A stretch of DNA of 64,000 nt from Elusimicrobiota bacterium (GCA_040757695.1 JBFLWK010000006.1:1-64000), one strand, 5' to 3'; shown: positions 45,270-54,447, counted from the first letter of the stretch. The notes: a model not told the origin generated them from the sequence alone. A program made the numbers and translations.

Positions 45270-45297
45270 TTATACAAAAAATAAAGAAATCTGTCAA
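45269..45297 (-). promoter_or_regulatory. Consensus sigma-70 promoter of the polysaccharide operon
   Basis: TTGACA (45292-45297), exactly 17 bases, TATAAT (45269-45274) on the minus strand: a full consensus promoter. Its predicted start (about 45262) falls in the operator. This is probably the head promoter of the 45-kb locus. Confidence 0.85.
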
Positions 45298-45311
45298 GTA
45301 AAAAAATGTAT

Positions 45312-45340
45312 TTGCAATTTTTTTATTTTTTTGATATAAT
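45312..45340 (+). promoter_or_regulatory. Promoter of the NSS transporter, leaderless
   Basis: TTGCAA (45312-45317), 17 T-rich bases, TATAAT (45335-45340). The ATG lies 9 bases after the -10 box and no Shine-Dalgarno sequence precedes it. The transcript should begin within about three bases of the start codon. The fmt promoter has the same -35 variant and arrangement. Confidence 0.7.
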
Positions 45341-45349
45341 TATAAATGT

Positions 45350-46900
45350 ATGAATAATAGCAGACAATCTTGGGGTTCTAAATTAGGAGTGATACTTGCA
45401 GTTGCAGGAAGCGCTGTTGGACTCGGTAATTTTTTGAGGTTCCCGGTTCAAGCGGCACAGAACGGTGGCGGTGCATTTATGATTCCTTATTTTATCTCAT
45501 TCCTTTTACTCGGTATCCCGTTAATGTGGATTGAATGGACGCTCGGCAGGTTCGGAGGTGGTTTTGAGCACGGCACTGCACCTGGTATTTTTCATACAAT
45601 GTGGCAAAAAAATAGATTCATAAAATACTTCGGTGTTATCGGCATTTTTGGTCCTATTGTAATTTTTATCTATTATACATATATTGAATCATGGCTGTTG
45701 GGTTATACTTTTTTTACAATAACAGGTAAATATACAACTGCTACAACACCTGAAACAATGAAATCGTTTTTAGCCGGCTATCAAGGATTGGCAAAAAACG
45801 ATTACTTTTCTGGAATCAGTACTGCTTATACTTTTTTTATTATTACCTTTATTCTGAATATCGTCGTTGTATATTACGGGATAAAAGGTGGTATTGAGAA
45901 ACTTTCAAGAATTGCGATGCCTGTTTTATTTATCTGCGGAATTTTAATTACTATACGAGTCCTTACACTCGGCACACCTGATATGACAAAACCTACCTGG
46001 AATCTCAAAAACGGCTTGGGTTTTTTATGGAATCCGGATTTCTCTAAATTATTAAGCAGTAAGGTTTGGCTGGCAGCAGCAGGCCAGATTTTTTTCACAC
46101 TTTCCGTCGGAATCGGTGTGATTTTAACATATGCGTCATATCTGAAAAAGCAGGATGATGTTGTCTTATCCGGGCTTACCGCAGCAACGACAAACGAGTT
46201 TGCAGAAGTAATTTTAGGCGGCTCTATTGTGATACCAGCTGCATTCGTGTTTTTTGGCCCTCAAGAGATTGTGCCGATTGCAAAAAGCGGCGCATTCAAT
46301 TTGGGTTTTGTAACAATGCCGTTAATTTTCGGAAAAATACCGTTTGGCTTGGTTTTTGCAACATTATGGTTTCTGCTGCTTTTTCTCGCAGGTGTTACTT
46401 CGTCGGTCTCGTTAGCACAGCCAGCAATCGCATTTTTAGAAGATGAGTTTGATTTATCACGCAAAGAAGCGATTGGTATTTTTTCAGTTGTCTGTTTCGT
46501 TTTATGTCAGCCTGCAATATTCTTTTTAGGACAAGGTGTTGTTGATGAATTGGACTTCTGGGGTGGAACTTTTTGTCTGGTTTTGTTTGGGACTGTTGAA
46601 GCGATTTTGTTTAGTTGGGTGTTCGGAATTGATAATGCGTGGGATGAGATGCATATCGGTGCGGATATAAAAATTCCAAAGTTTTATAAGTTCATAATCA
46701 AATATATCACTCCGCTGTTTCTGATTTTGATTCTGATTTTCTGGTTTATACAGGATGGATTGCCTGTAATTTTCATGAAAAATGCTTCGGCTGAAAATTT
46801 TAATTTTATGGTCCTGACACGAATAATGCTGGTTGGGCTTTTTGTACTTTTAGCAGTTCTTGTCAAAATTGCTTGGAATAGAAAGGTAACCACAAATTAA
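45350..46900 (+). CDS. Sodium-dependent transporter, NSS/SNF family
   Basis: The 516-residue LeuT-fold symporter has about 12 helices. GSKLGVILAVAGSAVGLGNFLRFP in TM1 holds the sodium- and substrate-binding unwound region (AGSAVGLGN), and QNGGGAFMIPY follows. TM6/TM8 regions include FTLSVGIG and AGVTSSVSLAQP. It imports an amino acid or similar solute with sodium. The next gene encodes a one-helix partner as in MetPS transporters. Confidence 0.92.
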   Translation: MNNSRQSWGSKLGVILAVAGSAVGLGNFLRFPVQAAQNGGGAFMIPYFISFLLLGIPLMWIEWTLGRFGGGFEHGTAPGIFHTMWQKNRFIKYFGVIGIFGPIVIFIYYTYIESWLLGYTFFTITGKYTTATTPETMKSFLAGYQGLAKNDYFSGISTAYTFFIITFILNIVVVYYGIKGGIEKLSRIAMPVLFICGILITIRVLTLGTPDMTKPTWNLKNGLGFLWNPDFSKLLSSKVWLAAAGQIFFTLSVGIGVILTYASYLKKQDDVVLSGLTAATTNEFAEVILGGSIVIPAAFVFFGPQEIVPIAKSGAFNLGFVTMPLIFGKIPFGLVFATLWFLLLFLAGVTSSVSLAQPAIAFLEDEFDLSRKEAIGIFSVVCFVLCQPAIFFLGQGVVDELDFWGGTFCLVLFGTVEAILFSWVFGIDNAWDEMHIGADIKIPKFYKFIIKYITPLFLILILIFWFIQDGLPVIFMKNASAENFNFMVLTRIMLVGLFVLLAVLVKIAWNRKVTTN

Positions 46901-46912
46901 CACGAAAAAAAT

Positions 46913-47020
46913 ATGATATTTTCAGGCTGGCTTTTTTTATCGGTTTCATGGTTTTTTATATTATCGCTGATAGTTTTTTGTTTCACAAAAATCTTGAAAG
47001 AAGACAAAAATGCAGGTTAA
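46913..47020 (+). CDS. MetS-like small subunit of NSS transporter
   Basis: A 35-residue protein with a single membrane helix (residues 5-25, SGWLFLSVSWFFILSLIVF) and a lysine-rich cytoplasmic tail. It starts 12 bases after the NSS gene, and the next gene starts inside its stop region. Size, topology and position match the MetS/NSS small subunits that accompany methionine/alanine-type transporters. Too short for most gene callers. Confidence 0.75.
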   Translation: MIFSGWLFLSVSWFFILSLIVFCFTKILKEDKNAG

Positions 47021-47675
47021 AGGTAAAAAGTTAATAGAGCGGATAGTGGATAGCGTAAAGAGAATAGCGGATAGAAATCCAACTGCTAACCGCTCTCCTC
47101 TTTCCTCTATTCTCTCTCTGCTATTTGCTATTAGCTATTTGCTGTTTGCTGCCTTTACCGGCTGCGCTACAGCACCAAAAGTTCAGCAATCAATCAATGT
47201 CGGGTTTGATTGTGATGATACACTTCTTTTTTCTACACCAGCATTTGAGATAGCGAACAAAAGCGAGTATTCCGAATACTCAGATGAATGGTGGGCAATC
47301 GTTAACAAAAGTGATGAAGGCAACAGTATTGTAAAAAAAGTAACAGAAAAAATTTTGAACGAGCATAAACAGAAATGTGACGAAATTTTTGTGATTACCT
47401 CACGCGAAGATTTTGAAGGTGATATTTTAAGAGATTTTTTGAACAAAACCTTTGGTATTAAAAAACAGAATATTTATTTTGAACATAAAAAAGCAAATAA
47501 AATTAAAGAACTTAATATCTCAATTTTTTATGGTGATTCTGACTCGGATATTACTGCAGCACAAGAAGCAGGTGCAAAAGGGATAAGAATCTTACGCTCT
47601 CCAAAATCTTCCTATAAAGGTAAATATCACCCCGGCCAGCTCGGCGAAGAAATCATACCAAATTCAGAAGAATAA
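47010..47675 (+). CDS. Class B acid phosphatase (AphA-like), lipoprotein
   Basis: The 221-residue HAD phosphatase has VGFDCDDTLLFSTPAF as the DxDDT nucleophile motif, VITSRED as motif II, and FYGDSDSDITAAQEAGAKG as the metal motif. A long low-complexity N-terminus precedes a hydrophobic stretch ending FTGC, a likely lipoprotein site. Upstream sequence encoding the N-terminus is built of GGATAG-like repeats, so the exact start is uncertain. It would release phosphate from organic phosphomonoesters in the periplasm. Confidence 0.85.
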   Translation: MQVKGKKLIERIVDSVKRIADRNPTANRSPLSSILSLLFAISYLLFAAFTGCATAPKVQQSINVGFDCDDTLLFSTPAFEIANKSEYSEYSDEWWAIVNKSDEGNSIVKKVTEKILNEHKQKCDEIFVITSREDFEGDILRDFLNKTFGIKKQNIYFEHKKANKIKELNISIFYGDSDSDITAAQEAGAKGIRILRSPKSSYKGKYHPGQLGEEIIPNSEE

Positions 47676-47694
47676 AATACTAAATGTTCCAATA

Positions 47695-48060
47695 CTACAG
47701 GAGTTCATCAGAAAGGTCGGATTTTTGTGGTGGTTTCTTATTGATAGGTTTAACAGTTGGTTCAGGTGTTTTACGAGTTGGCTGTTTTTGATATGGTAAG
47801 TTTTGTATAAATGCCGGGTCTTCTAAAATCGGCTGCAGGGAATCTGGGATATGGCCGGTATAGATAGTAAGCATTACAGGGTCAACAGATAGGGCAGTAG
47901 CAAATTTTTTTATTGTTTTGTCGTCAGAAGGCGGGTTTCGTTGTCCTTGAATAATTTTTGAGATAAAAGAAGCGTCAACACCACACTTACGGGCAAGTTC
48001 TCTGACGCCGATATGTTTTTCTTTCATTTTTGAAGTGACTATCCTGACAAACGAATTCAT
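47695..48060 (-). CDS. XRE-family helix-turn-helix protein
   Basis: The 121-residue protein has an N-terminal Cro/CI-type HTH (IGVRELARKCGVDASFISKI and IQGQRNPPSDDKTIKKFA) and a proline/lysine-rich C-terminal tail without known domain. It converges with the acid phosphatase gene. Upstream, heptamers AGAATT(C/A) lie in its leader, and TATAAT is visible without a good -35. Targets unknown. Confidence 0.82.
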   Translation of the reverse strand: MNSFVRIVTSKMKEKHIGVRELARKCGVDASFISKIIQGQRNPPSDDKTIKKFATALSVDPVMLTIYTGHIPDSLQPILEDPAFIQNLPYQKQPTRKTPEPTVKPINKKPPQKSDLSDELL

Positions 48061-48092
48061 TTCTGAGTTCTTAATTCTGAATTCTGTTATTA

Positions 48093-48800
48093 TTATAGCG
48101 GTCGGCGGGCACCACTGAACCTTTTTCTGTAGTATGTTTCGTTCAGCGAGTTTATGGTGACCTTTTTAGCACCGTAAGAGGCATGGATAAATTCATCATT
48201 ACCGATATAAAGCCCGACATGGTTTATTCTTGACCGATACGGATATTTTCTAAAAAAAACCAAATCGCCTGGTATCAGTTCATCCCGTTTTATTTTCTTG
48301 CCCATCTTAAATTGAAGCCGTGATGTTCTCGGCAAAATCGTCCCTAACGAGCTGTAAATCATCTGCATAAAATACGAGCAATCAATTCCTTTCTCAATAT
48401 CTGTACCGCCGTATCTATATGAGACACCTAAAAAATCAAAAGACAAACTTATCAACTCATTAAGTACCTCGTCTGAAATATCTGTATCCGTCTCTTCAAC
48501 TTCAGCAAGTTTATCAGGATTGAACTCGTCCACAAAACCTGCTGATATATTCTCTTCTGCTAACAATTTTGCGATTACAAACTCCACTGTTTCTTTTTGT
48601 TCATATGGACCGACAATAATTTTGTAGTAGCCGTTAGAACTTAAAATTACTGGATAGTTATGGCTGGCGAGATATAACTGATGTGTTATTGCTTCATCCT
48701 TATCTTTGAAAAGTCCTGCTTGGATGAAATATTCGCTGTAAAGGCAGGTAAAAGGTAAAAGGTAAAAGGTAAAAGGTAAAAGGTAAAAAAATTTTTTCAT
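48093..48800 (-). CDS. NlpC/P60 cell-wall peptidase with SPOR-like domain
   Basis: The 235-residue protein has a signal peptide, an SPOR-like region (YFIQAGLFKDKDEAITHQLY, YYKIIVGPY) that would bind denuded peptidoglycan, and NlpC/P60 with catalytic Cys in GIDCSYFMQ, His in NHVGLYIG and a third polar residue in FIHAS. It cleaves peptide stems in the periplasm. The signal peptide core, FYLLPFT repeated twice, is written by six perfect GGTAAAA heptamers. Confidence 0.87.
   Translation of the reverse strand: MKKFFYLLPFTFYLLPFTCLYSEYFIQAGLFKDKDEAITHQLYLASHNYPVILSSNGYYKIIVGPYEQKETVEFVIAKLLAEENISAGFVDEFNPDKLAEVEETDTDISDEVLNELISLSFDFLGVSYRYGGTDIEKGIDCSYFMQMIYSSLGTILPRTSRLQFKMGKKIKRDELIPGDLVFFRKYPYRSRINHVGLYIGNDEFIHASYGAKKVTINSLNETYYRKRFSGARRPL
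48747..48788. repeat. Heptamer array (GGTAAAA)6 in the NlpC/P60 signal peptide
   Basis: Six perfect 7-base units, 42 bases, encoding 14 residues (FYLLPFT twice) of the hydrophobic signal core. The same unit and the same flank GTAAAGGCAGGTAAAA occur in the LysM gene at 49903. Confidence 0.92.
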
Positions 48801-48801
48801 C

Positions 48802-49185
48802 TTAATAATTCATTACAAAACCATATCGGGTTTCAACCATTTTGATTCTTTCATAGTCGGGATGTTCGTCCAAGATTTTTTTGTAAATTTCTTTTGCCTG
48901 AGAAAATCTTTTAGTATCTTCATAAATAACACCAAGCCGATACATTGAATCCACCAGGAACTGCGAGGATGTATAGTTTTCTAAAACCCGGTTAAAACAG
49001 AATTCCGCTTTGTCAGGTTTAGAGAATGTCTGGTAAATATCGCCGAGATAGAATTGAACTTTTGGTGCCCACTCTTTGTCTGAATTGTCATCTATAAATT
49101 TCTGTAACTTTCCTGTTTTAATAAAATTAGTCGCCCAGTAAATAATTACAACAACTATAACGACAAAAAGTAAAAATTTCTTCAT
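48802..49185 (-). CDS. Membrane-anchored TPR protein (YfgM/BamD-like small)
   Basis: The 127-residue protein has an N-terminal helix (FLLFVVIVVVIIYWATNFI), then two to three TPR units (APKVQFYLGDIYQTFSKPDKAEFCF; LVDSMYRLGVIYEDTKRFSQAKEIYKKIL). It probably acts in a periplasmic protein complex. It lies one base upstream of the NlpC/P60 gene in one transcript with the LysM gene. Confidence 0.78.
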   Translation of the reverse strand: MKKFLLFVVIVVVIIYWATNFIKTGKLQKFIDDNSDKEWAPKVQFYLGDIYQTFSKPDKAEFCFNRVLENYTSSQFLVDSMYRLGVIYEDTKRFSQAKEIYKKILDEHPDYERIKMVETRYGFVMNY

Positions 49186-49232
49186 TTAACTATTACAATT
49201 TTTAATTTTGCATTTTTAATTTTTAATTGCCT

Positions 49233-49979
49233 TTACTGCGGTTGCTTTTTTATCATATCGCCAACCATCACAGGTTCCCGAGCCATTATTACCCTGCCTG
49301 TACAGGTTTCACTCTGTACATCTGTTGTGATTTCAAGCACACCTATCTTTCTTATAAGGTTACCAAGGTTTTCATTTGTTTCAGGGTGAATAATACTTCT
49401 GTCTTTTCTATAAATAGTATATCTGTCAAGCGCTTTTACATTCTGTTTTTTTCCTAAATCCAGAAAAACAATATCGCTCTGTCCGATAATTATTTTTCGG
49501 TCTTTTTCACCTGAAACATAACCGTCAAATTCCCAGTTCTCACCCGCAATAACGGAATCCTCTTCAGCTTTTTTAACAGGCGGCGCAGGTTCTTCTTTTT
49601 TAATAACCGGAGCGGGAGCAGGCGGTGCGGGAGATGTGGCTGCAAGAGTATCTGTAGAAACAGCAGGTTCTTCTTTTTGGGTTTCAGCCGTTACAACTGT
49701 ATCTTCCACTTCTACAGGAATAACTAATTCATCGCCTGGAAATATCCAATGTGGATTCTTGATAAATTTGTTGTAGGAATGAATTTTTTTCCATTGCAAA
49801 TAATCGTTGTAAAACTTCTGTGCTATACTGGATAGCGTATCGCCATTAACAACAGTATAAACCTTTAACTGCTGTTTAGCATAAAGACAGGTAGTAAAGG
49901 CAGGTAAAAGGTAAAAGGTAAAAGGTAAAAATATAGAAATAAGTAAAGGCAAACCTAACCATCTAGTTTTCTTTTTCAT
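49233..49979 (-). CDS. LysM-domain envelope protein
   Basis: About 248 residues. A signal peptide (with FLPFTFYLLPAF encoded by four GGTAAAA heptamers) precedes a LysM domain (YTVVNGDTLSSIAQKFY, IFPGDELVIP) that binds peptidoglycan. A Pro/Ala/Glu-rich linker and a C-terminal beta-rich domain (DIVFLDLGKKQNVKALDRYTIYR) resembling FlgT/LysM-associated modules follow. ATG 49979 is selected for the GGGGG ribosome site; longer starts lie inside the promoter. Confidence 0.85.
   Translation of the reverse strand: MKKKTRWLGLPLLISIFLPFTFYLLPAFTTCLYAKQQLKVYTVVNGDTLSSIAQKFYNDYLQWKKIHSYNKFIKNPHWIFPGDELVIPVEVEDTVVTAETQKEEPAVSTDTLAATSPAPPAPAPVIKKEEPAPPVKKAEEDSVIAGENWEFDGYVSGEKDRKIIIGQSDIVFLDLGKKQNVKALDRYTIYRKDRSIIHPETNENLGNLIRKIGVLEITTDVQSETCTGRVIMAREPVMVGDMIKKQPQ
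49903..49930. repeat. Heptamer array (GGTAAAA)4 in the LysM signal peptide
   Basis: Four perfect 7-base units encode part of the signal core (PFTFYLLP). Same unit and flanking GTAAAGGCA as the array at 48747. Confidence 0.92.
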
Positions 49980-50004
49980 AAAACCCCCTGATATATAATA
50001 AATA

Positions 50005-50033
50005 ATTATAAAGAATTTTTCAGGTTTTGTCAA
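50005..50033 (-). promoter_or_regulatory. Consensus sigma-70 promoter of the LysM-TPR-NlpC operon
   Basis: TTGACA (50028-50033), 17 bases, TATAAT (50005-50010) on the minus strand, about 25 bases before the LysM start codon and its GGGGG ribosome site. Confidence 0.85.
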
Positions 50034-50047
50034 TAGAAATTTTGGTA

Positions 50048-51574
50048 TTACATATTTTTATCCAATGACCGATACTGTATTGCTTCTGCAATGTGCGAGG
50101 TTTCAACACCTGACGAACCCGCGAGGTCAGCAATGGTTCGGGCAACTTTTAAGATTCTATCATGTGCACGTGCAGAAAAACCGAGTTTGTCCATTGCATG
50201 TTTCAACAGTTTTTTACTCTCATCGCCAATCTCACAGTAGAACTTTATCTGCTTAGATTCCATATGGGCATTACAATAGATATTTTTTTCAGTTTTGAAC
50301 CTTTCTTTCTGAATCTGGCGTGCTTTAACAATCCGTTTCCGTATATCAGCTGACGAATCAGCAGCCATTGTATCAGATAGTTCTTCAAATTTTACTGACG
50401 GCACATCTATATGCAGGTCAATTCTGTCCATCAACGGGCCTGATATTTTGGAGATATACTTCTGTATCACGAATGGTGTGCAGGTGCATTCTTTCGTCGG
50501 ATGACCGTAGTAGCCACACGGGCAGGGATTCATTGCTGCAACCAGCATAAATCTGGCTGGATATGTAAGTGATGCCTGTGCACGAGAAACGGTAACGATT
50601 CCGTCTTCAAGTGGCTGTCTTAAAACCTCTAAAACATTTCTATGAAATTCTGGCAATTCATCTAAAAACAGAACACCATTATGTGAAAGCGACACTTCGC
50701 CAGGTTTTGGATATGAGCCGCCGCCAATTAAGGCGACATCTGAAATCGTGTGATGCGGTGCACGAAACGGACGGGTAGCGATAAGTGCTGAATGTACACT
50801 TGTAAGCCCTGCAATAGAATGAATTTTTGTGGTTTCAATTGCTTCTTCAAACGACATCGGCGGTAATACCGTCGGGATTCGTTTAGATAGCATTGTTTTG
50901 CCACTGCCAGGCGAGCCGATTAAAAGTATGTTATGCCCGCCAGCGCAAGCGACTTCTATCGCGCGTTTAACAAATGACTGTCCTTTGACATCTTTGAAAT
51001 CAAGATTATAACAGGACGAGGCAGAAAAAATTTTTAGCAAATCAATTTTATAACTGGCTGGTTTGGTTTCAATAGTAATTATTTCTACTGCTTTTTTGAG
51101 ATTATTTGCTGGATAAACATCTAACCCGTCAACAATCGCAGCCTCGTTTTTGTTTGCTTCCGGCAGAACCAGCCCGTCAAACTTTTCTTCATTCAGTTTG
51201 ATTGCTATCGGAAGTACCCCGTTGACCTTTCTGATTGAGCCATCAAGCGAGAGCTCGCCAACAAGCGAGTATTTGTTATTGCTCGTTTTTATCTGCTCGG
51301 TAGCAACCAGAATCCCTATCGCAATAGGCAGGTCAAAAATCGCACCTTCTTTTTTTACACCTGCAGGCGCCAGATTGACCGTTACTTTTTTGGTAGGAAA
51401 ATCATAACATGAGTTTTTTATTGCCGAGATTACGCGGTCGCGTGATTCTTTTACCGAGGTATCAGGCAGTCCAACAATTGAAAATGTTGGGAATCCTGCA
51501 GATATATCAACCTCTACAGTAACGATGTAACCGTTTATGCCATAAACAGATGCTGAATAAACTTGCGAAAGCAT
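50048..51574 (-). CDS. comM: ComM/YifB Mg-chelatase-like AAA helicase
   Basis: The 508-residue protein has an N-terminal S5-like domain ([22 protein letters not shown]), an AAA core with Walker [13 protein letters not shown] and Walker [12 protein letters not shown], and the zinc finger [15 protein letters not shown]. The C-terminal Mg_chelatase_C carries [17 protein letters not shown]. ComM promotes branch migration in natural transformation. Full length. Confidence 0.93.
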   Translation of the reverse strand: MLSQVYSASVYGINGYIVTVEVDISAGFPTFSIVGLPDTSVKESRDRVISAIKNSCYDFPTKKVTVNLAPAGVKKEGAIFDLPIAIGILVATEQIKTSNNKYSLVGELSLDGSIRKVNGVLPIAIKLNEEKFDGLVLPEANKNEAAIVDGLDVYPANNLKKAVEIITIETKPASYKIDLLKIFSASSCYNLDFKDVKGQSFVKRAIEVACAGGHNILLIGSPGSGKTMLSKRIPTVLPPMSFEEAIETTKIHSIAGLTSVHSALIATRPFRAPHHTISDVALIGGGSYPKPGEVSLSHNGVLFLDELPEFHRNVLEVLRQPLEDGIVTVSRAQASLTYPARFMLVAAMNPCPCGYYGHPTKECTCTPFVIQKYISKISGPLMDRIDLHIDVPSVKFEELSDTMAADSSADIRKRIVKARQIQKERFKTEKNIYCNAHMESKQIKFYCEIGDESKKLLKHAMDKLGFSARAHDRILKVARTIADLAGSSGVETSHIAEAIQYRSLDKNM

Positions 51575-51594
51575 TTTTTACTCGCTTTTATCTT

Positions 51595-52989
51595 TTATAA
51601 GTTTTCCTGGATAATCTCTTTTAATTCAGAAAGTGATGGCAGTTTGAATATATCCCGTATAAAAATTCCGCGGCGTGTAGTTTTTCGCCAGGACAGATAT
51701 GCAACCTTATTAGTTTTGCTTACCTGTGGTAATGATGACGAAAAATAATTGTCGTTGACCAGAGTATCTGTCTTTTTAGTTTTGAGATTAACGATAAAAA
51801 CACCTTTGTTTTCAAAAAGGTCTCTGACTACTTCGTCTTTGATACGGTATTTTCGGCGCCACGAGCCGAGAAAAACAATATTCTCAATATTTCCTGTAAA
51901 TGTCGGAAATTTATTAAAAAAATTGTCAGAAACAATCTCCTCCGGAATTTTTTTATCAATATCTAAAACATACACACCGGAGAAATCCAGCGAATCAATT
52001 TTGCCGTCATTATTTGTATCTCTTCGTCGGGATAGATAAACAATTTTTTTATTATCAGGTGAGAATTCAGGAAAAGAATTATCAAATCTGTCTTTTGTGA
52101 GTTGAACAGTGACTTTAGTAGTGATATCTGTTAAATATACTGAAGACGCATCCCTGAAGTCAATTTTGCCATCACCATTAGTATCCGTCCGCCAGGAAGC
52201 GTACAGAACAAACTGGCCATTGTTTGATATAGATGGTAATGTATTTTCATATAAATCCGGTACCAATTCCGAAATTATTTTTGTTTTTATATCAACGGAA
52301 TAAATCCCGGAATTCCCGCCCAACCGCCGCCAGCCACAAAAAACAACTGATTTCCCATTGGGCGAAAAAACCGCCTTTTTATTATATATCTCGTCGGATA
52401 CGAGAACTTGTTCGTCGCCTTTTTCCAAATCAAAAATAAAAATTGCCGGCGAATCCTTGCTGTCAATTCTACCATCATTATTTGTATCTCGTCGGCGAGA
52501 AAGATAGATAACATACCTGCCATCCGGCGAAAACGAACAATCAGAGTTGATATATCTGTCATCTACAATCTGTTTTTCATTTCTACCATTTGTATCTATA
52601 ATATAAACACCGCCATTATCAAGATGATTCAGTCGGCCATCATTATTGGTATCTCGTCTTGCAGATATAAAAACTATTTTTTTACCATCATTTGAAAAAC
52701 TTAAATATGTATTATAAAACTGGTCAGACGATATTTTTTTATAATTTGTGATTTCTGTAATATTTTGGATTATTTCATCAGACGCTTTAAGCTCTATACA
52801 TCTTAAAAGGTTTTCTTTTGTTTTTACAGTATCGCCTTTTTTGAGGTATGCTTTTGCGAGATAAAACTGTGCTTCGCAATTATCCGGATTTTTAGAAAGC
52901 ATTGCCGAAAAATGGCTGATTGCATTGTCGTATTTACCGGTATTTAATATTTCAATTCCTTTTTCTAAATTTGATTTAAACAAAAACAT
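51595..52989 (-). CDS. TPR plus TolB-like seven-blade propeller with calcium-loop motifs
   Basis: The 464-residue protein has TPR units at residues 1-70 (EKGIEILNTGKYDNAISHFSA) and then about seven WD40-like/TolB blades, each opening with FSNDGKKIVFIS-type strands. Four blades carry an inserted RRDTNNDGRID-x-x-D loop, the D-x-N-x-D-G calcium motif of dockerin or EF-hand repeats. Three blades have degenerate versions. No signal peptide is visible, so location is unclear. It sits between yraN and comM. Ligand and role are unknown. Confidence 0.75.
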   Translation of the reverse strand: MFLFKSNLEKGIEILNTGKYDNAISHFSAMLSKNPDNCEAQFYLAKAYLKKGDTVKTKENLLRCIELKASDEIIQNITEITNYKKISSDQFYNTYLSFSNDGKKIVFISARRDTNNDGRLNHLDNGGVYIIDTNGRNEKQIVDDRYINSDCSFSPDGRYVIYLSRRRDTNNDGRIDSKDSPAIFIFDLEKGDEQVLVSDEIYNKKAVFSPNGKSVVFCGWRRLGGNSGIYSVDIKTKIISELVPDLYENTLPSISNNGQFVLYASWRTDTNGDGKIDFRDASSVYLTDITTKVTVQLTKDRFDNSFPEFSPDNKKIVYLSRRRDTNNDGKIDSLDFSGVYVLDIDKKIPEEIVSDNFFNKFPTFTGNIENIVFLGSWRRKYRIKDEVVRDLFENKGVFIVNLKTKKTDTLVNDNYFSSSLPQVSKTNKVAYLSWRKTTRRGIFIRDIFKLPSLSELKEIIQENL

Positions 52990-52992
52990 ATT

Positions 52993-53361
52993 TTAAATTG
53001 TGAAACCAGAAGGAACAAACGCATTTTTTATATGTTCAATTTTATTCTCACAAATTGCAACAACATCAAAACGGTAATTTGTAGTCAGCGAATTTTTTTT
53101 AATATAGATAATCGCAGCATATGCTAAATTTCGCTGTTTGTAGCCAGTCACAGAATACTCCGGTGCACCGTATTTGTCAGAACCTTTTCTTGTTTTTACT
53201 TCTATAAAAACGATTGTATCATCATCGCGGGCAATAATATCAAGCTCGCCATATCTGGTTCTGAAATTTTTAGTAATGATTTTGTAGCCGGCATTTTTGA
53301 GAAATTGTTCTGCCTGGAACTCACCTGATTTCCCAAGTTCACCTTGTGATTGATGCGTCAT
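52993..53361 (-). CDS. yraN: YraN/UPF0102 endonuclease-like protein
   Basis: The 122-residue protein has GKSGEFQAEQFLKNAGYKII, YGELDIIARDDDTIVFIEVKTRK (the E/D-x-K nuclease-like core), and a C-terminal RFDVVAI block. Family usually next to rnhB, as here; overlap with rnhB is 23 bases. Likely a DNA-processing Holliday-junction-type fold, function not settled. Confidence 0.9.
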   Translation of the reverse strand: MTHQSQGELGKSGEFQAEQFLKNAGYKIITKNFRTRYGELDIIARDDDTIVFIEVKTRKGSDKYGAPEYSVTGYKQRNLAYAAIIYIKKNSLTTNYRFDVVAICENKIEHIKNAFVPSGFTI

Positions 53362-53953
53362 AGATTTTTACCGGTTTAAAACTTTTTCTGTGAAGTTGAC
53401 AGGGACCAAAATTGTTTATTGCATCAATATGCAGTTTTGTTCCGTAACCTTTATGTTTTATAAAACCGTAATTCGGAAAATATCTATCATACCCAATCAT
53501 CAACAGATCTCGTGTAACTTTAGCAATCACAGATGCAGCCGCAATAGAAGCACTTTTTGTATCACCATCTATGATTGTAATTTGCGGAATTTTTATATCT
53601 ATCGGTTGGTTACCATCTATAAGCACCAAACAGGGTTTCAAATTCAATCTCTTAACAGCAAGTTGCATTGAAAGTTTGGTTGCTTTCAGGATATTGATAC
53701 GGTCAATTGTGAAATTATCAATAATACCAACCTGGCAGTCAATACAGTTATTAAGTATTTCATTAAAAACTGCAAATCTGGTTTGGGTTTTAAGTTTTTT
53801 TGAATCATTAAGATTTTTGATAAAGAGATTCCGTTTAAGTATTACAGCAGCTGAAACAACAGGTCCTGCTAAAGGTCCTCTGCCTGCTTCATCAACACCA
53901 ACCAAAAAGCCTGCACACCGAATTTTTTTATCAAACTCAAACAGTTTTTTCAT
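53339..53953 (-). CDS. rnhB: Ribonuclease HII
   Basis: The 204-residue protein carries [43 protein letters not shown] and [18 protein letters not shown], all expected RNase HII active-site blocks with the DEDD acidic residues. It removes RNA from RNA-DNA hybrids. Part of the rplS-rnhB-yraN gene string. Confidence 0.95.
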   Translation of the reverse strand: MKKLFEFDKKIRCAGFLVGVDEAGRGPLAGPVVSAAVILKRNLFIKNLNDSKKLKTQTRFAVFNEILNNCIDCQVGIIDNFTIDRINILKATKLSMQLAVKRLNLKPCLVLIDGNQPIDIKIPQITIIDGDTKSASIAAASVIAKVTRDLLMIGYDRYFPNYGFIKHKGYGTKLHIDAINNFGPCQLHRKSFKPVKIYDASITR

Positions 53954-54338
53954 TACCAGATTGTTCTGTGGTTGATTTTTCTTCTATCCGTGCCGCTTTA
54001 CCAAATAGTTTTCTTAAATAGTATAGTCGGCTTCTGCTGACCTTACCGCTTTTGACTATTTCAATTTTTTCTATACAAGGCGAGTTCAACAGAAAAATTC
54101 GCTCAACACCACTTCCAAACGAAACCTTTCTTACAGTGATTGTTTTACTGTTTCCTGTACCACGTTTTCTTAATACAGTGCCTTCAAAAATCTGTGTTCT
54201 TTCTGATTCACCTTCTACAATTTTGTAGTGAACCTTTACTGTATCACCCGGTTTAAAATCAGGATAGTTCTTTTTTACATACTGATTTTCAACAAAACTT
54301 ACAAGATTTTCCATTTTATCCCCCAGATATAACGGCAA
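53937..54338 (-). CDS. rplS: 50S ribosomal protein L19
   Basis: The 133-residue protein has [52 protein letters not shown] and [21 protein letters not shown], the complete L19 pattern. The C-terminal tail is slightly longer than in E. coli. A GGGGG ribosome site precedes ATG 54338. The 109-base gap to trmD is filled by AATTAAA-type heptamers. Confidence 0.96.
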   Translation of the reverse strand: MPLYLGDKMENLVSFVENQYVKKNYPDFKPGDTVKVHYKIVEGESERTQIFEGTVLRKRGTGNSKTITVRKVSFGSGVERIFLLNSPCIEKIEIVKSGKVSRSRLYYLRKLFGKAARIEEKSTTEQSGNEKTV

Positions 54339-54447
54339 ATTCCAAACTACGGCAATTAAAAATTATAAATTAAAAATTAAAAAGAATAAATTGCTACATT
54401 GCTAACCATTCAGCCATTCAGCCATTTAACCATTTAATGTTTTTCAG

